Part shown: positions 45,101-60,100 of the stretch, piece by piece
Numbering within the stretch: the stretch's first letter is position 1
Layout of the letters: every line of letters begins with the position of its first letter
NCBI GenBank assembly: GCA_033032175.1
Contig: CM065318.1
Span: forward strand, 11,408,001-11,472,000
DNA length: 64,000 nt
From: Saturnia japonica
Lineage: Eukaryota; Arthropoda; Insecta; Lepidoptera; Saturniidae
Direction of reading: 5' to 3'
Translations under genes and position numbers: made by a program
Notes under the pieces: generated by a model
The model's input: the letters and a program-made list of their open reading frames with translations, nothing else
What the model was told of the DNA's origin: nothing
Database searches by the model: none

Positions 45101-48100
45101 CTGACTGACAGATCTATCAACTTATAGCTTAAACTACTGGGTCTAGGATAGTGAAAATTTGGATCCGGGTTCCTTTTGGTAATCGTTCATCGACTTTCGT
45201 CAAAAACGTAAGACATAAACACCGTGACGTGACGTCAAAAAAAAATGAGACATATATAAATGACGCGATCGAAGTCCTAGTTCAGTATATGCAAAAGCCC
45301 TTCATTGTATTTTTGCATGAGTAACAGGTCACCCTCTTCACGCTATAAAAATAAATCTAGCGCTTGGTTGCAAAAAAAACAGTCTTGAGAAAATGTCTAT
45401 TTATATCTATCTTAACTGGCTCACTGGGCTAAACGCAACTGCTATGCTCGAGGCACTGGGTTCGATTCCCAGGTCGAGCAAAGTTTTATTGGGTTTTTAT
45501 GTGAAATTCTCTTATATTAGCTCCGAGTTAGGCTTTGTCTCCAATTAATAGCGATAGGCTTACCCCCTATCACATGAGACCTTAAAACATTCCCGGCGAA
45601 CTGCGGTTGTAAACCTCTGCCTAACCCTTCGGGGATACAGGTCTTATGGTATGTTGTTCGGTATAAGAACAGTGATAACGGAGAATTGAGCATCCGTTAA
45701 TAATCACCATGAAATGATACTGATTATTTAAAATAAACTAAAATGCGCGAAACTGAAAACATGCGCTATTTATTTTGTAATTCTAACTTAGTCATGATTT
45801 CCAACTTTCAATACGCAAATAATTTTGTGTTATCTGAGAATAATTGAATGTTGTCCTTCAATATACTATTTCATAGTAAATTTTTCGATCGAAATACTTT
45901 TTTTTTCATCAATCAAATAGGTAACTTTTTTAAGTAAAATTTTTTTGATAGTACCAACAAAGGTGTTTTTAAAGCCACTAACATAGATTTATTTTCTTAA
46001 ATCTGTGGAATTAATATAAATTCCTACATACCTAAAATTCCTTGTGGAAATTCCGTCAATAGGAACAGAAGAAGTACGGCTACCAACATTTTTGTAGTTC
46101 GATCAGTCCTTCGGTCAGCTTTCGAACGTTTTGTCGATTTCCTCGTAAATATATTACTGTTGCCGTTGACAACAGTATCTGCTGGACATGCATTGTACCC
46201 TTTGAGAGCTTTCTTTCTGTTGTTTGCTCGATATAATGCGTTGATGAGCCAACCACTGATGGCAGTCAGAATTACGCATGGCAGTAACTTTATCAAAACT
46301 GCATGCACCCAGAAATTGATTTGATATAAACTTCCATCAAAGTGAGAGTCCACAAAATACACTTTCGACGGCATGTATCCGTATTTATCGAAAGTAAAGT
46401 CTTTGTGTATAGTGAATACCTAGAATAGAAAATAATTTATGTACTTTACCAATTTTTTAAATTTATTATAAGCAATATATATATACACAGATACAAGTAA
46501 CTTACTTAATCTATACAATTAAAAAAAAATTAAGTGTTTGTTTATAATGTCAAAATAACAGTTTTTTACTAAAATCATATAAAATTATATACGATACTTA
46601 TAGTAAAAAAGGAATGTTTAAAATGTTTGTCTGTCTGTCTAGGTATCTGTTTGTCCGGGTAATCTCCAAAACGGTTGGACCAATTTTGAAGGGATTTTAA
46701 CTGATGATTTAGGTTACTTTTATATTAGAAAATGAATTAGGGTTCCTCACATATAAAAAAGTGGTAATGGTGAATCAATGCGAGCGCTTAGATGGCTTAC
46801 GGTGAGTAAACCATAAGAGATATATCATATTAATGTAGCACACAATTGTAGATCTTTAAAAAAAATACAAAAAAAAATCAATAACAGCATATGTCTCTTA
46901 AGGATGATCTTTTAAGGACCAGCCACAATGAACATTTTTGTTTTTAAAATAACCGGTTCGCGCGTGTGTGCGATTGACGGCATTATGTAGTCCACGCGAG
47001 CGCAGCTGCGCGCACAGTCAGTAATAAATATTATTATAGGTAATTTTTGGAACAAAAATTTGCAAAAATTGCCATTGATACTGCACCGTGCCTATAGTAA
47101 ACCAAGTACAATCCAAAAACAACGGCCACTACCGAGAGATCGATAAACCATTGTTTGACGTCACTACCATACGTACTGGTTTACAACCCTCTTGGCTCAA
47201 GCCTCATACACTGTCTTATCCCAAAACGTGGCAAACCAAAAGAGTCACTAAATGTATCATCATGTGCACGGTGTCGCGACCCAGTTTAATATAGGTACTG
47301 TCCCCATGACGTTTTATTAATAAACGCGTTAAACTCTCACCAAAAGCAATTTGATACCGTTACAAATTTTGCTATCAGCATGATGAAACAAAAGAGATAG
47401 TAAATCACAGCGTAAGGCGGAAACTCTATTTTCAAAAAAAGGATAAAAGTTTCTTCACGCTTACGCTGGTCAAGTCGAAAGTGAACTGTCGGAAATCGCC
47501 CACCATTCACGATGGCATGTAAAGAGCCTCAATACCGTATCTACTTATACAATATCATTGACTGTACTATTACACCATGATTATCGTGCCCTACCACTAG
47601 AGGATTCAATCCGTTAAGACTTATCTTTGACGTACCGTGATTCTTTGGAAACTTTTCCCGGTCATGTCAGTGTGTTCTTTCTTATGACATCGGGTCCTTG
47701 AAGCGTAACTTGAAGATATATTTATGCAGGTCAGCATGATGACAGTGGCGACCGCCGATGGATTTAGATCTCTCGGTGGTCACCGTTGTGTTTGGAATGT
47801 TCTGTGCTTACCATCAATGTGCCGAGCTATTATACATATAAAAAATATTTTTAAAAGTCACGGAAACCAACAGAAGTGAGAAGTGTTTGTTTATTTTAAG
47901 AGATTCGCCTAAGTTGAGTTTTGCTGAAGTTTAACTTCTTACTTTTTTAGACTGATTATTTTATGAACGTTTTATTATATTGTAAATATTAAATAATAAT
48001 AAAGCAGATTACCTGTCTATAATCTCGAGATTATCCCGGATCGAATCATCTACCTACCGCCCAAATACAATTGTTATTAAACATATTTATAGGTTCAACT

Positions 48101-51100
48101 GTAAGTAAAATGCCTTTCTATTTCCATGACCCGGCACGTAAGCCATCTGAGCCCATATACTAACACTCAAAATAATTTGAGTCAGATCATATGAATACAC
48201 CTAGTTTATAATTTGTAAAGTTAATATTCATAACAAAACTAAAGAGAACATCCTTATTGCGTATCCATATACAGTGTAAACTCTTTATAACTTTATCCTT
48301 TATAACGATAAACTCCCTATAACGTTGAAGTGAGTCCAACTTGGTTGGTTTGCGTTAAAACCCACATATTGAAACTCCACTCCATATAACGATAACTCTC
48401 TATAACGACAAAAAATGCTCAGTCCCTTGAGTTTCGTTATAAAGAGTTTACACTGTATTTAGATTATTGAATACGGTATATTTGTATTTTCAACACGACG
48501 CCATCGCTCTAAACTAGAAATTCTATCAGGTATGATCGGAGTTAATTGTGACCGAATAAAGACTAATATCCGGGCATGCTATTTATATTTTAATGTTTTA
48601 TATAATTATAGACACATAAAAAATAATACTCACGAAATAAGAGGGTATGCAAACTATAGGAGGCAGCAAAAAACTAAGTAAAATCGCAATAGTACACCTT
48701 CGATCAGTACATAGAGCAGGACTGTGCGACGGATATCTGCAAAATTATATTATAATTTTTATTATAAATAAAGTCCAGTTTATAAATACAATTAACTCAA
48801 TAGCATATTGAAATAATACTTTATAATCATATATATTTAGGTACGTAATTGCGTAATTTTATTAAATTATTGTAATAACTTTTTTATATGCCATTCATTA
48901 TAATATTTAACATAATATGCACTTTATACTTATAATATTACTTAATGAACAGATGTCCTATATTTAATATCACCCACAGATTATAAGTGTAAAATTTATG
49001 TGAATATGATATATATGACGTGAATGTGATGTCAAACTAAGGACACACGTTCACTGGGTATTTATTTATCAGACAACAAGCGTCTATCAATTAGAAGAAA
49101 ATTAAAAACCCACGACACAAGTAATCTATAGCAATAGGCCCAAAGACGATATCTCTGCTGTAAGTTGATGAGGAGTTCGGTATCCTGCAGTTTCCATATG
49201 ATACTGTAGCATCAAGCCAAGGTTGCCATGTTATCAATATCATTGAAATAACAGAATACTAAATTTCGACAACACTAAAAATTATAAAATATCTTCTGGC
49301 TCCATCCCCAGACCCTCGTTACCAAGTCCAATCTATTGGACTCGTCTAAACAAATCATATGAGCCTAAACTCGAGGGGTTTGTTGGTAGCCACTGAAGAG
49401 TTCCACTATCCACCTACGCCAGCCATCCAACATCAGGTTAGCTCCAAAATACCAAATTATAGTTTTGTCATTCGAACTAGATATACATACAACGTTTCAT
49501 TTCAATACGACAATTAGGAGTAGGTTAAAATTGACTTCTAAGATTTTATTACATTGTTTGTTAGATACAAAAAAAGTTAAAAGTTAATAAAAGCGTGTTA
49601 AAAAAGACGACAACTATGTCGCGAGCGGAATATATAATTAAACATTAAAACGATAGTTGTAGTTGAGAAATGGCAACCACAACTTATTCCTCACCACTTT
49701 ATCTTAGGGCGTTTCTGTATCTACGAATGCAGAGAAGACTTTTTGGTTTGTTGCCAAATATTTTTTTAATATGTGAAGCTTGTAAATGGTTCAAAATAGT
49801 AAATAACTCCTTCATAGAATTTGCAGTTTACGGGTATTTTTATAAATAGTTATTTATAACTAGAAGTAGGCACGTATAAATTCTGTTAGAGTTTCGACAA
49901 AAATGTAAACTTCCGTAACATATTTCACACAAATTCCAAATAAACAGATAAGTGTAGAGATAGTAAGCGTGTTAATTTTTAAAATTATTTATGAATAAAC
50001 TACAAGGGTATTAATGAATTGAGAAAATTTTAATTTGTTCTTATGCTTATACTTAAGAAAAAGGACAACTGGCTAAGCAACTTATACAGTTATATTATCT
50101 GTCAAATTATATTTTCAGCGTAACAGAATCATAGTAAGAGGACAATGAAAAATATCCTTTTTACCATTGCCACTAGAAAACTATAACATGATTAATCGAA
50201 AACAGTGAATAAAAAAAGTCTCTTTTAGTCACTTGGGTGAATAACAAACGAATTAAGTAAAAAAATAAAATATAAAATGTGCTGAACCTACTTACCGGCC
50301 GAATATTGTCCAATCTATTCCTTTCGCTGGACTATCCAATTTAAATTAATACAAAAATATCCTGCCAATTTTAGTTATTTACTTTTCGTTATCGTGGTTG
50401 CTTTGTATCCTTGGAAAATCTATCATCATGTATTGAAATGAGTTATTCCAGTGTCGAAAATGAGACACTGGCACCGAAATCATTTCGTTCTAAAGCAGTA
50501 ATTATGGTAGATAATTTATTTGATATTTGAGTGTTTGCTATATAGCAATGATGGCTCAGTTGGTAGCGTGTACGGACTCCGCGTCGATCGACGTGAGTTC
50601 GAATCCCTGCAATGAGTCTAAACTATCGGTGTAGGAAAACAACGTGATTAAACTGTAGCATGGCGGTAGGGTTTTTTCGAATGCTCGCCTGGCTAGCTAC
50701 AACACAACACACTTGAACATTCGTCGCTCAACACCAACAGGTGTGTTCAGGCAGCTGCACTTGAGAGCCAGTCTTCCACTAAGCTTAGCATGCTAAAATC
50801 TTGGGACACATCATTACTTAAAATTAGGTGAGTTTGTGGCCACAATGCTAAACCTATTCCGATAAAAAAACATATTACCATTTATTTTCTTGTAGTCAAT
50901 GGTAAAAAGCAAAGTACATAACTCTTAAAAAAAAATTCATCTCGGTCCTTGTATCCCACTTAGTTCCTTTGAATTAATTTCCTTTTTCACTTACTTTGTA
51001 CTATATTATGTATCTACTATTTATTTGTAAGGTAATTTACCTTAGCCAAATGAATTACAACAAGGTGGTTGTTATATTAGTACCCCGCAATACAGTACAA

Positions 51101-54100
51101 AGTTATACGCTATTAGAATATATTTTAATGAGGTCAATATCATCGCTATTTATAATTTTCTCTAACAGAAAAGCTATTTGAACACGTCCATTGATAAAAA
51201 ATTCACCATTATTGCTTCCATATGGCGATAACGTGTCAGTTGTCACATGCCGCATCGATAATATAATTCTATACTCACTTGATGGCTATATATCGCCAGA
51301 CAGCTAGCGATAAGGTCAGGAATATTGACGCTGTGTGCAGGATTTGTGTGAAGTGCATATGAAATAACATATAAACCGCCCAGGAATACGGGCGATCCTC
51401 TTGTCCCGGAAATAGCTGTCGAAAAAAAATTGTTTGTTAAATAAATACACTATCATCAATTAAAACAAAGCTTCCCGCTGTCGCGTCTTCCCGTCTGTAC
51501 GCTTAGATCTTTTGAACTGCGCAACGGATTTTAATATAACAGATAAATGATTTTCGGACGTTTACATGGGTAAACCTTATGAGATACACCAAAATAATTT
51601 TCTAAAGAATTGTAGTTCCTTAAAAAGCCTAGAAAAAAGGCCGCAATGGCATACCTGTGTGTCTATCTCCTAAGGTTGACTCGCAGTAATCATTTTTATC
51701 TTCAACGTATATTACGTTAATTGCGAAGATATTTTCTCCAATTCAGTATTAATCTTTAGTTAACTTGGGCATTTAAGGTAGATTAAAATTGTCCTTTACA
51801 GTTTTCCATTTAAATGAATAACACCGGTCGCGATCGGTTGGCCGGCACTCCCCACCTATGATACTTTACGCGTTGTGTATGTTCGGCAAAGGTGTACACC
51901 CACAATTCGCTGGGTATGTTTTAGGTCTCATTTAATATGGCGACTCTATTGCCATTAATCGGGTACAAAGCCAAACTCCGAGCATCTACTGATAATTTCA
52001 TAGAAACCCCAATAGCATTTTGCTCGACCTAGGAATCGCACCTAGAACCTCGAGCATAGCAGTTGCGTTTAGAACCACTTAGCTAGAGACATTAGAAATT
52101 ATGCGCAGGTCGCCAGTTACAATATAAATTTATTACAACTAAATAATAATCTATTGTAGAGACGTCGTTATTACGTACGAACGCAAAATAATACTTCTAA
52201 AATTAATCTGATGGACAAAGTGTTAAATGTCCCCTTGCAAAAATGGTAAATAAAAACTAAAAATGTTTAAAAAATTTTATAATATAATAAAAAATGTAAT
52301 TGTAATTGATACTTAATATTCCAATGTTTTCATATTTCTACAATAAACATGATTATTTTTATTTTTAACCCACTTCAAAAAAGAAAGAAGTTCTCAATTC
52401 GAATGTATGTAGTTTTTTATGCATATTCAGCCTTAACCTCTTTGTTTATGAATCGATTTAGATGATTTTTTTAGTTGGCAACAGGATACCTCAAGGGAAC
52501 TTTGAACTTCGAAGATACACCAGAAAACTCCTCAAAGTCACTGAAGTAGGTTTTCTTTTTTTGTTAAAAATTGTCTTGTCTTTAAATAATAGGAAATTAA
52601 AACAGATAGTAAATAAAGGGAAAAGTTCTATAGTATTACAAAAATTTAGATAATTTACGAAGTGCCAGAATTTTTTAAAAGCCTAATATTAAACATGGAA
52701 TTTAGTATAAAATTTGTAGTAAGTACCTAGCTGGCAACGTGCCACATATTCAAAATTGTCTAATTTAAATATAATTTACGCTTTAACTTATGAGGTTTGA
52801 GTGTATAACTAATTTTGATAAAGATTATTATTCAAAGTTAAGTTCTCTAATAATATTTCATGCAAGTGTAATTCGTTTTAATAATTATGTATGAAGCTAA
52901 GAAAGGGAGATGTTTTATGTACAATTTGATATACGAGTACTCGACAACTAATTAGCATTTATATGGGTTTTTTATTAATAAATGTACTAGTGAGTGCCGT
53001 GTAAATAGGATATATTATCGAAACAAATATATTTGAAGCAAGACAATATTTCCAATTGATTCAGACACCTGTCATGCCATTTAATTTTCATACACCTTGT
53101 ACACTTTATTTAGAAAGAATATGGGCAATACGAAATAGAGAAAGTTAAATATATCTATGATGTACCAGAGTTATAAATCTTATTTATATAAAAATCTCGT
53201 GTCACGGTTTATGTTCGTAACTATCTGTAATTAGGTCTAACTTAAAATATAGGATAGTTATTATCTCAATTATTGACAAATTACAGGATGTAAATAATTA
53301 CTGCATAGTAACAAACGCATACGGAGCCACGGGCATTTCGCTAGTCTACGATATAAATATAAACAAGCTGATCCGTGCGAATAATTCGCACATTATATAA
53401 TACAAGGTGTCCAGAAAGGGTATCGGGTATTTGTAAGTTCAATGAAACAAAAATTATTTGTATGCAATAAAAAAGTTTATTGTTTATTATTAGCATATGA
53501 ATTGGAGAATTATTTAGAAAAGATGATGTTATCCAAATGATGACCGTTACGTTGCTGGCACTCTTCTAAACGGAAACGAAGATTGGTGATAACACGTTGA
53601 CACATAGCTATCGATATTGCTGCCATTTCTGACCTGATGTTTTGCTTTAACTGGGTTAGATTCGTCGGATTGTTTTGATAAACCTTACTTTTAAGGTATC
53701 CCCTTGCAAAATAGTCAAGCGGGCTAAGGTCGGGGCTTCTGGGAGGCCAGTTGATGTTACCCCTTCGCGAAATGACTTTATTAGGGAATAATTCGTTAAC
53801 AACTTCCATTGAGTCATTTGAGGTATGGCAAGTGGCCCCATCTTGCTGGAATCACGTTCTTGAGTTGAAACCTGCAAACTCCTGCAACTCTGGGACCAAA
53901 AAATTTCGCAACATATCGCAATAACGGTCACTATTCACATTAATTACTCGGCCTCGTTGATCTTCATGAAAATAAGGACCAATTATGCCTTTAGCAGACA
54001 TAGCGGCCCAAACAACGACCTTTGGGCTATGCAGGGGTCGTTCATGCTTTCGTCTCGGATTCTCCACTGCCCAGTACCGACAATTCTGCTTATTAACATG

Positions 54101-57100
54101 ACCATTCAGGTGAAAATTTGCTTCGTCACTGAACAGTATGTTGTTAAAGTTGTTAAATCGCTGCAGCATTTCGTTCGCAAAATTCAGTCGATTAGCATAG
54201 TCCGTATCCTTCAATTCTTGAACCAATTGAATTTTATAGGCTTTTAGATGTAAGTCTTTCTTTAAAATCGAATGTAAAGACGATTTTTTGATGTTCAACG
54301 CTTGGCTTCGCTTTCGGATGGATAAAGACGGATTTTGACGAACCGACGCCTCAACTTCTTCAATTGTTTCTTCATCGCGAACTGAACGAGGACGACCAGA
54401 GTTTTGAATTTTAACAGTCGCACCTGTATTCTCGAACATCCTGATCCATTTCCTAATGCTATCGTCACTTGGCGCGTGGCGTGTACGATATTCCGCACGA
54501 TAGAGACGTTGAGCAGTCACTATTGAATCACCATTACGATAATACGCTTGTACGCAAAATGCGCGATGCGTCCCCGAGTACTGTTCCATCGTGACTAAAA
54601 CTCCACAAAATGGCGGACGCCACGAACCCCTCCCCGCACCCTTTAGACGCCCCGTTTCGAATATGGCGCGAAAACCAATACCCGATACCCTTTCTGGACA
54701 CCTTGTATAAACAATCTAACAGCTGTCATGTTAATTAAATAGATCGTTAATAGATGGCGCCTCGTACAGTACAATCAGATGGCATTCCTAATTAAAAAGA
54801 ATTTTAATTCTTTTCTAAGCTTTATAATGATAGATGAATCATTAATGTTGACGAGAAATTATCAGAGAAATGACCAGGAAAACACACCTCTGAGAAATAA
54901 TATAATCTATACTTAAAATAAAACGGAGGGGGGGTGTTGAGGGCAGATGAGTAGATATCGCCTCACAGCAAGAAATTTAATGTTTATAAGTTGCGGGTCT
55001 AAGTTGTCATTTTTGCATTTATTACGTATAACCAATCAATGTCCTGTATTTCGTGTTTCATGGTAGATTATTGAAGTGAAAATTTCTTTAGCTTCATTGC
55101 GGTTTGAAAGTCGATGAAACGAAAAAGTGACAGTAAAAAGAGACAGACACATCAATTCATAACATTTGATGTGGGAGAAAATAAGATAGGAACCCCCGGG
55201 GAAGTTTTAGGCAATGGTATAATGGTACAAGAGGTTTATTTATTTAATTTAGCCAAAGTTTAAAAAGTTAGACAAAGTTAGTTAGTTAGTTAGGTAGTTT
55301 ATTCCCACGCAATAATGAATTTTATTACCTCACCAAAAAGGCACGAAACAAAAACTTTTTAGAAAACAATTATGACATTCTGTTACTGAATGATATTGTG
55401 TTAGGTTACTTTAGTCGTAGAAATGAAAATATATCGGTTAGCGGCCTCTGTACAAACAGTATGGAAATAATTTTGAATGATCAATAATTAGAAATTACAC
55501 TATTTCCAGTTCGTACAGAAGTTACAATAGAGAGCGCAAAAATGAGAACTTTAATAAATTAAATTATGGATTTAGCAAATTATATTACCAAAGTACAAGT
55601 TTGCATTTTGTCACAAAAACTGCCTAAAGGGCGCTAAAATAAGAATATGTAAGTTGCAAATGCCAACACTACAAAAGTAGGTACGGAAATTGAAAAGTAC
55701 GAATTTTGAGATGTTAAATAAACTCCTTATAGTTCTAACAAGAGAGCGAAAATCTTGTCAGAAGATCCCACTTTATTTCGGTATTAGTTGGGAACAGTCA
55801 TCACAACAACCGTGGTGTTTTGTATACCTGTAAGTATTATTATACGTTTGTACTTTATTCAGATGATATTCCCATGGATATTTCAAATGTGCAAGGTGAT
55901 GCCTTAATTGAAAATGATATTGTGAATAATGATTGTGAGTACTTGTTTGTACATTTTCATAAACTTTAAATGAGTGTGTATTTGATCATTTTCTTATTTT
56001 AAAAAAATACATATGAAGGTTTCACTTCTACTACGTGTGAATTGCACACATGATTTTTTTATTTTATTTTACAATATCTTTTAAACGACGTCTTGTTTAC
56101 GCACCTGTTATTTTCTAGTTATATGATTTATAAATTGTTTTGTTTTAAATCATGTCTATGTGCTGTTAATAATGTGCTTAGGAAAATAATACGGGTTAGA
56201 ATGACCTAGTGATTAAAGTTACGTGTTTTTTGATGTTAGGGTAAAGATTACCTATCTTAATGTTTTTGTATAGTTATTTACGTGTACTAGTACTACTACA
56301 ACTAGTATAAGACTAGTGTCAAATTGTTAAACGGCACGGCTCGAAAATTTTGTAAAAAAATCGGACTACGGTTCGTGATTCTCGTGGCGGCTTCATTTGA
56401 AAAATAAACACAGTTCACTGCAAATCCGTGTTTTGACCAAACTCAACAGAGAGGGTTGGTTGGGGTTTAGAATCATGGACAGAACACATTTCGATAGTTT
56501 TTGAAATTTTTATCAGTCTATCTGTCGGTATGTTTGAACGCCAATCACGCAAAAACTAGTGTACCAAATTTAATGAAATTTGATATGAATACGGTTATAG
56601 TCTGACGGTACATTATGGAAGCATTTTTACACCTATGGACATTTGTATGGACTATAAATTGCTTTTATGTTATGTACATATAAAAAAGGAATGTATGTAT
56701 TAATTTTATAATATATATAAAAAATATTTTATATAAATTACAATATTAGTATTATTATTCAATTTATTTCAGTGTATGTATATGTATTCTTTTTTAGTGA
56801 AAAAAGTGAAAGATACCAACTTAATCCAAATTATTTTATCTTTACATAATTTAAAAAAAAAAACAATTAATTGAAACGTGTTTTTATTTTATTTTTCAGA
56901 AGTATTCATACATGGCGCTGTGCAGTTTAGTTTAAATTATCATGAAATTGATTTGATTTTTGTTGTCACACTTATGTACCTATATTTTCTGTAAGCACTT
57001 ATATTATTAATTATTATTTTTAAACGTTTTTTAGATTGTTTTTAACGTTATTTGTAAAAGTTTAAAACAATTAAGAATATCTATTCGATCTAAATTTTCT

Positions 57101-60100
57101 AACGATAGATATTATTGTTTGGTGTTTGCGCTATCAAGATATCAAGATAAACATACATTATAAGTAAATTATTACTTTCCACTGGATATTAACTGTTTAT
57201 AAAAATAAAATTATTAAATATAATTAGCTTTTCTTATAAGACGGTTAACATTTAAAATTATTTTAGTTGGGTATTAAAGCTTAAAACTTATACCGATCAA
57301 ATACTGTAAGGTGAGATTGAGGTGAGGGGAGGTATTTATTTAGTGGCTGTTTTTCATACACGAAATATATTACGTGGACAAAGTCGCAGGCACCGCTAGT
57401 ATATGATAAATTTATATAATTACATTCTCCTAGAAAAACCTTTTTGAAAGCAATCCAATGAAATCCAGGGACTACAGATAATCTCGTAAAATCCGTAATG
57501 ATGTTTTTCGTTTCATTTGTAAATGCAAATGTGAACAGAGATATATTAGATAAGTTAGGGATCAACTAATTCTTCAAGTTGGGTGAAGCTGTAAAAGCCA
57601 CAGATGCTTCAAGGCCTCTAAGGTATAGTACAGGTATATACAGTATAGTTAGTTTTAAAAAGGTCAACTAATTTATTATTCGCTTCGATCAACTAAAATA
57701 ACATCGAAGGCCGCACATATCAACTGATCAGATATTATCTTTGAAGTTGAAAGGAAATCGTGCGTTTTTCCTTTAATTCTGGTGAATATGGTCAGTCGTG
57801 TTTAGAAATTAAGTTCAAAATATTTGTATATATGTATATCATCAACATCATCATTTCAGCCCAAACATATCCACTGCTGAACATAGTCCGCCCCCAAACA
57901 TCGACACAACGACCGGTCCAGTGCTGCCCACATCTAACCGCTTCTCGCAACCTTTACTAGGTCGTCAGTCTACCTTGTGGCGGGTTTGCCCACGCTGCGT
58001 CTTCCGGTACATGGCCGCTCTCTACTCTACTCTACGGCCCCATCGGCCATTCGTTCAAAGAGCTACGTGCTCCGCCCTCTGCCATTTAAGTCTAACATTT
58101 TTTAGGGCTATGTCGGTGACTTTGGTTCTTCTGCGGATCTCCTCATTTCCGATTCGATCATGCAAAGAAATCAAATGAAATCAAAATAGTCTTTATTCAA
58201 TTTAGGCACTTATAAACGTCAAAACACTTCTGTCGGTTCGGAAAACATCCCAGTCTTCGAGGAAAATCGGTAAGAAACTCGATCGCGTTTATCTTTTTTT
58301 TGTGAACTGTACAAATGTTAATATAACAGGTACAATAATAATAATTTAGTGCATGCACAGTGTTTAGTATTAACTACAACACTAGTTTGTAACTATTATG
58401 TATAACTGGCAACTCTGTATTCTTGGCTCATCAATGTCAACGACTTTAAAAAAAACCATTGTGATTTATGTGCTTACAGTAATAAATTGTGAATCTATTG
58501 AAGAGAAGTGTGTCATTGAAATCCTAACGCAATAATATCATACACACAGAGAGGGAGTCACTTCCAGACATCACTATCGTTCATACAATGATCCACCATA
58601 AAACAACTTCTTGACAGTAAAGCCCGCTTGACATAGTCCTTAAACTTGTTGTCCGGCAAATCAGTAATGTGCTCCGGGATCTTGGTATAGAACCTAACAC
58701 TATTACCTAAAAAACTTTTATTAGTCTTTCTAAGTCTAAAACACGGTATGACTAATTTATCTCTATTTCTAATATTAACATTGTGCTGATCTTTGACAAA
58801 ATCCAGCTTGTTTAAGTTTTTAAGAACATACATTAAGTTATCAAAGATGTAATGGGAGGGCAAAGTTAAAATACTAAATTCCTGGAACTTGTTCTTTAGT
58901 GATTCGCGGGGTCTCATATTGTAAATTGATCAAACTGCCCGCTTGTGTAATATAAATATGGTATCTACCTCAGCTACTGAACCCCACAGCAAAATACCGT
59001 AAGACATTAAGCTAAGAAAGTAAACGAAGTAGACTAATGTAGCGGTAGCAATATCTGTTAACTGGCGAATCTTGCGTACTGCGAATGCAGCAGAAGTTAA
59101 TCTTCCCGCAAAAGTTTTAATATGCGGACCCCACTGTAATTTTGAATCAAGCGCAATAACCAAGAAGACAGTACTATCAACTAAGCCTACTAAATTCCCT
59201 TCTATCTTGATAGCACTATCAACACACCGAACATTGGGCAAGGCAAATCTCATACATTTGGTTTTGTTTGCATTTAGTAGTAAATTATTTAAAGCAAACC
59301 ATTTATATATTTTAATTAATGTGTTGTTTAATTGCCTAAGTTCCAAATTTGTTCTTTTCACTATGAAAATATAATACTACGTAATAAGTATAGCCCTCTC
59401 CATTGGCCTTTGAAAAACCTTGAGTTTTTTTATGAGGCCCATAGCGACAACGTCTCAACACCATAAGTAATCATTGGCAACACACACACACTGGTTAAGT
59501 CCAAAATTCCCAAATATTATGGAATTTAGTTCATCTTTATCACTTAACGTGTGTAGTCGTGTTTTATTAGAGAAAATAATTTTCAAAATCGGATCAATAG
59601 TTATGAAGATTACCTTCCACATTCAAACACGCAAACTTTACCTCTTTACTAACCGTCGACTCTAAGGTTCTCACTTATCTTATTAAATATTTTGTATGTG
59701 CGTGATTTTTTCAGAGACTATACGATCAATTCTTGTGATTATTTTACTGGAATGACCTGCACACTTTTAGGAACGTTTTATTATAGAAAATATATTTTAC
59801 TATTGTTATTTTGGCGTATAAATTTATTTCTATAGAAGTCGTTTACTTGTTTTTTTTTAAATATTATATTTATAGATTATCAGATATGTTTATTTGCAAA
59901 AAATACAATATCATTTTATTGCTCACCAGGTAACTGTAGATCGCAAACGGGACGTATTCGATCATAACGAAGACGTCTGCTACTGCTAACCACTTCAGAA
60001 GTCTGTTGATTGGTGCTACTGCCAAATCCCTACGCGTCAGCACAGCCACGTTAAACGCGTTTGCCAAGCTACCAAAGAGACAAACCTAAAATAAAATTAT

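Larger units (their letters stand above)
42106..46031 (-). other. GPCR intron 5 (3,926 bp)
   Basis: Contains a dispersed repeat start near 42455, a decayed mariner, a dispersed repeat near 44480-44570 shared with the inverted-repeat arms (5090-5140 reversed), an outlying relic of the array unit and a family B SINE. No other gene seen. Confidence 0.8.
48737..51278 (-). other. GPCR intron 3 (2,542 bp)
   Basis: Contains non-LTR debris around 49080-49560 and a family A SINE at 50546-50870. The rest is AT-rich. Confidence 0.75.
51416..59926 (-). other. GPCR intron 2 (8,511 bp)
   Basis: Longest intron. It spans the end of the right inverted-repeat arm (54942) and contains a family B SINE, a mariner element and the nested LINE fragments. 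52100-53400 holds nothing I can name beyond A/T-rich sequence. Confidence 0.8.

Noticed and set aside
47088..47294. 68-codon open frame in GPCR intron 4
   Set aside because: No domain, no start context, no conservation visible; treated as chance.
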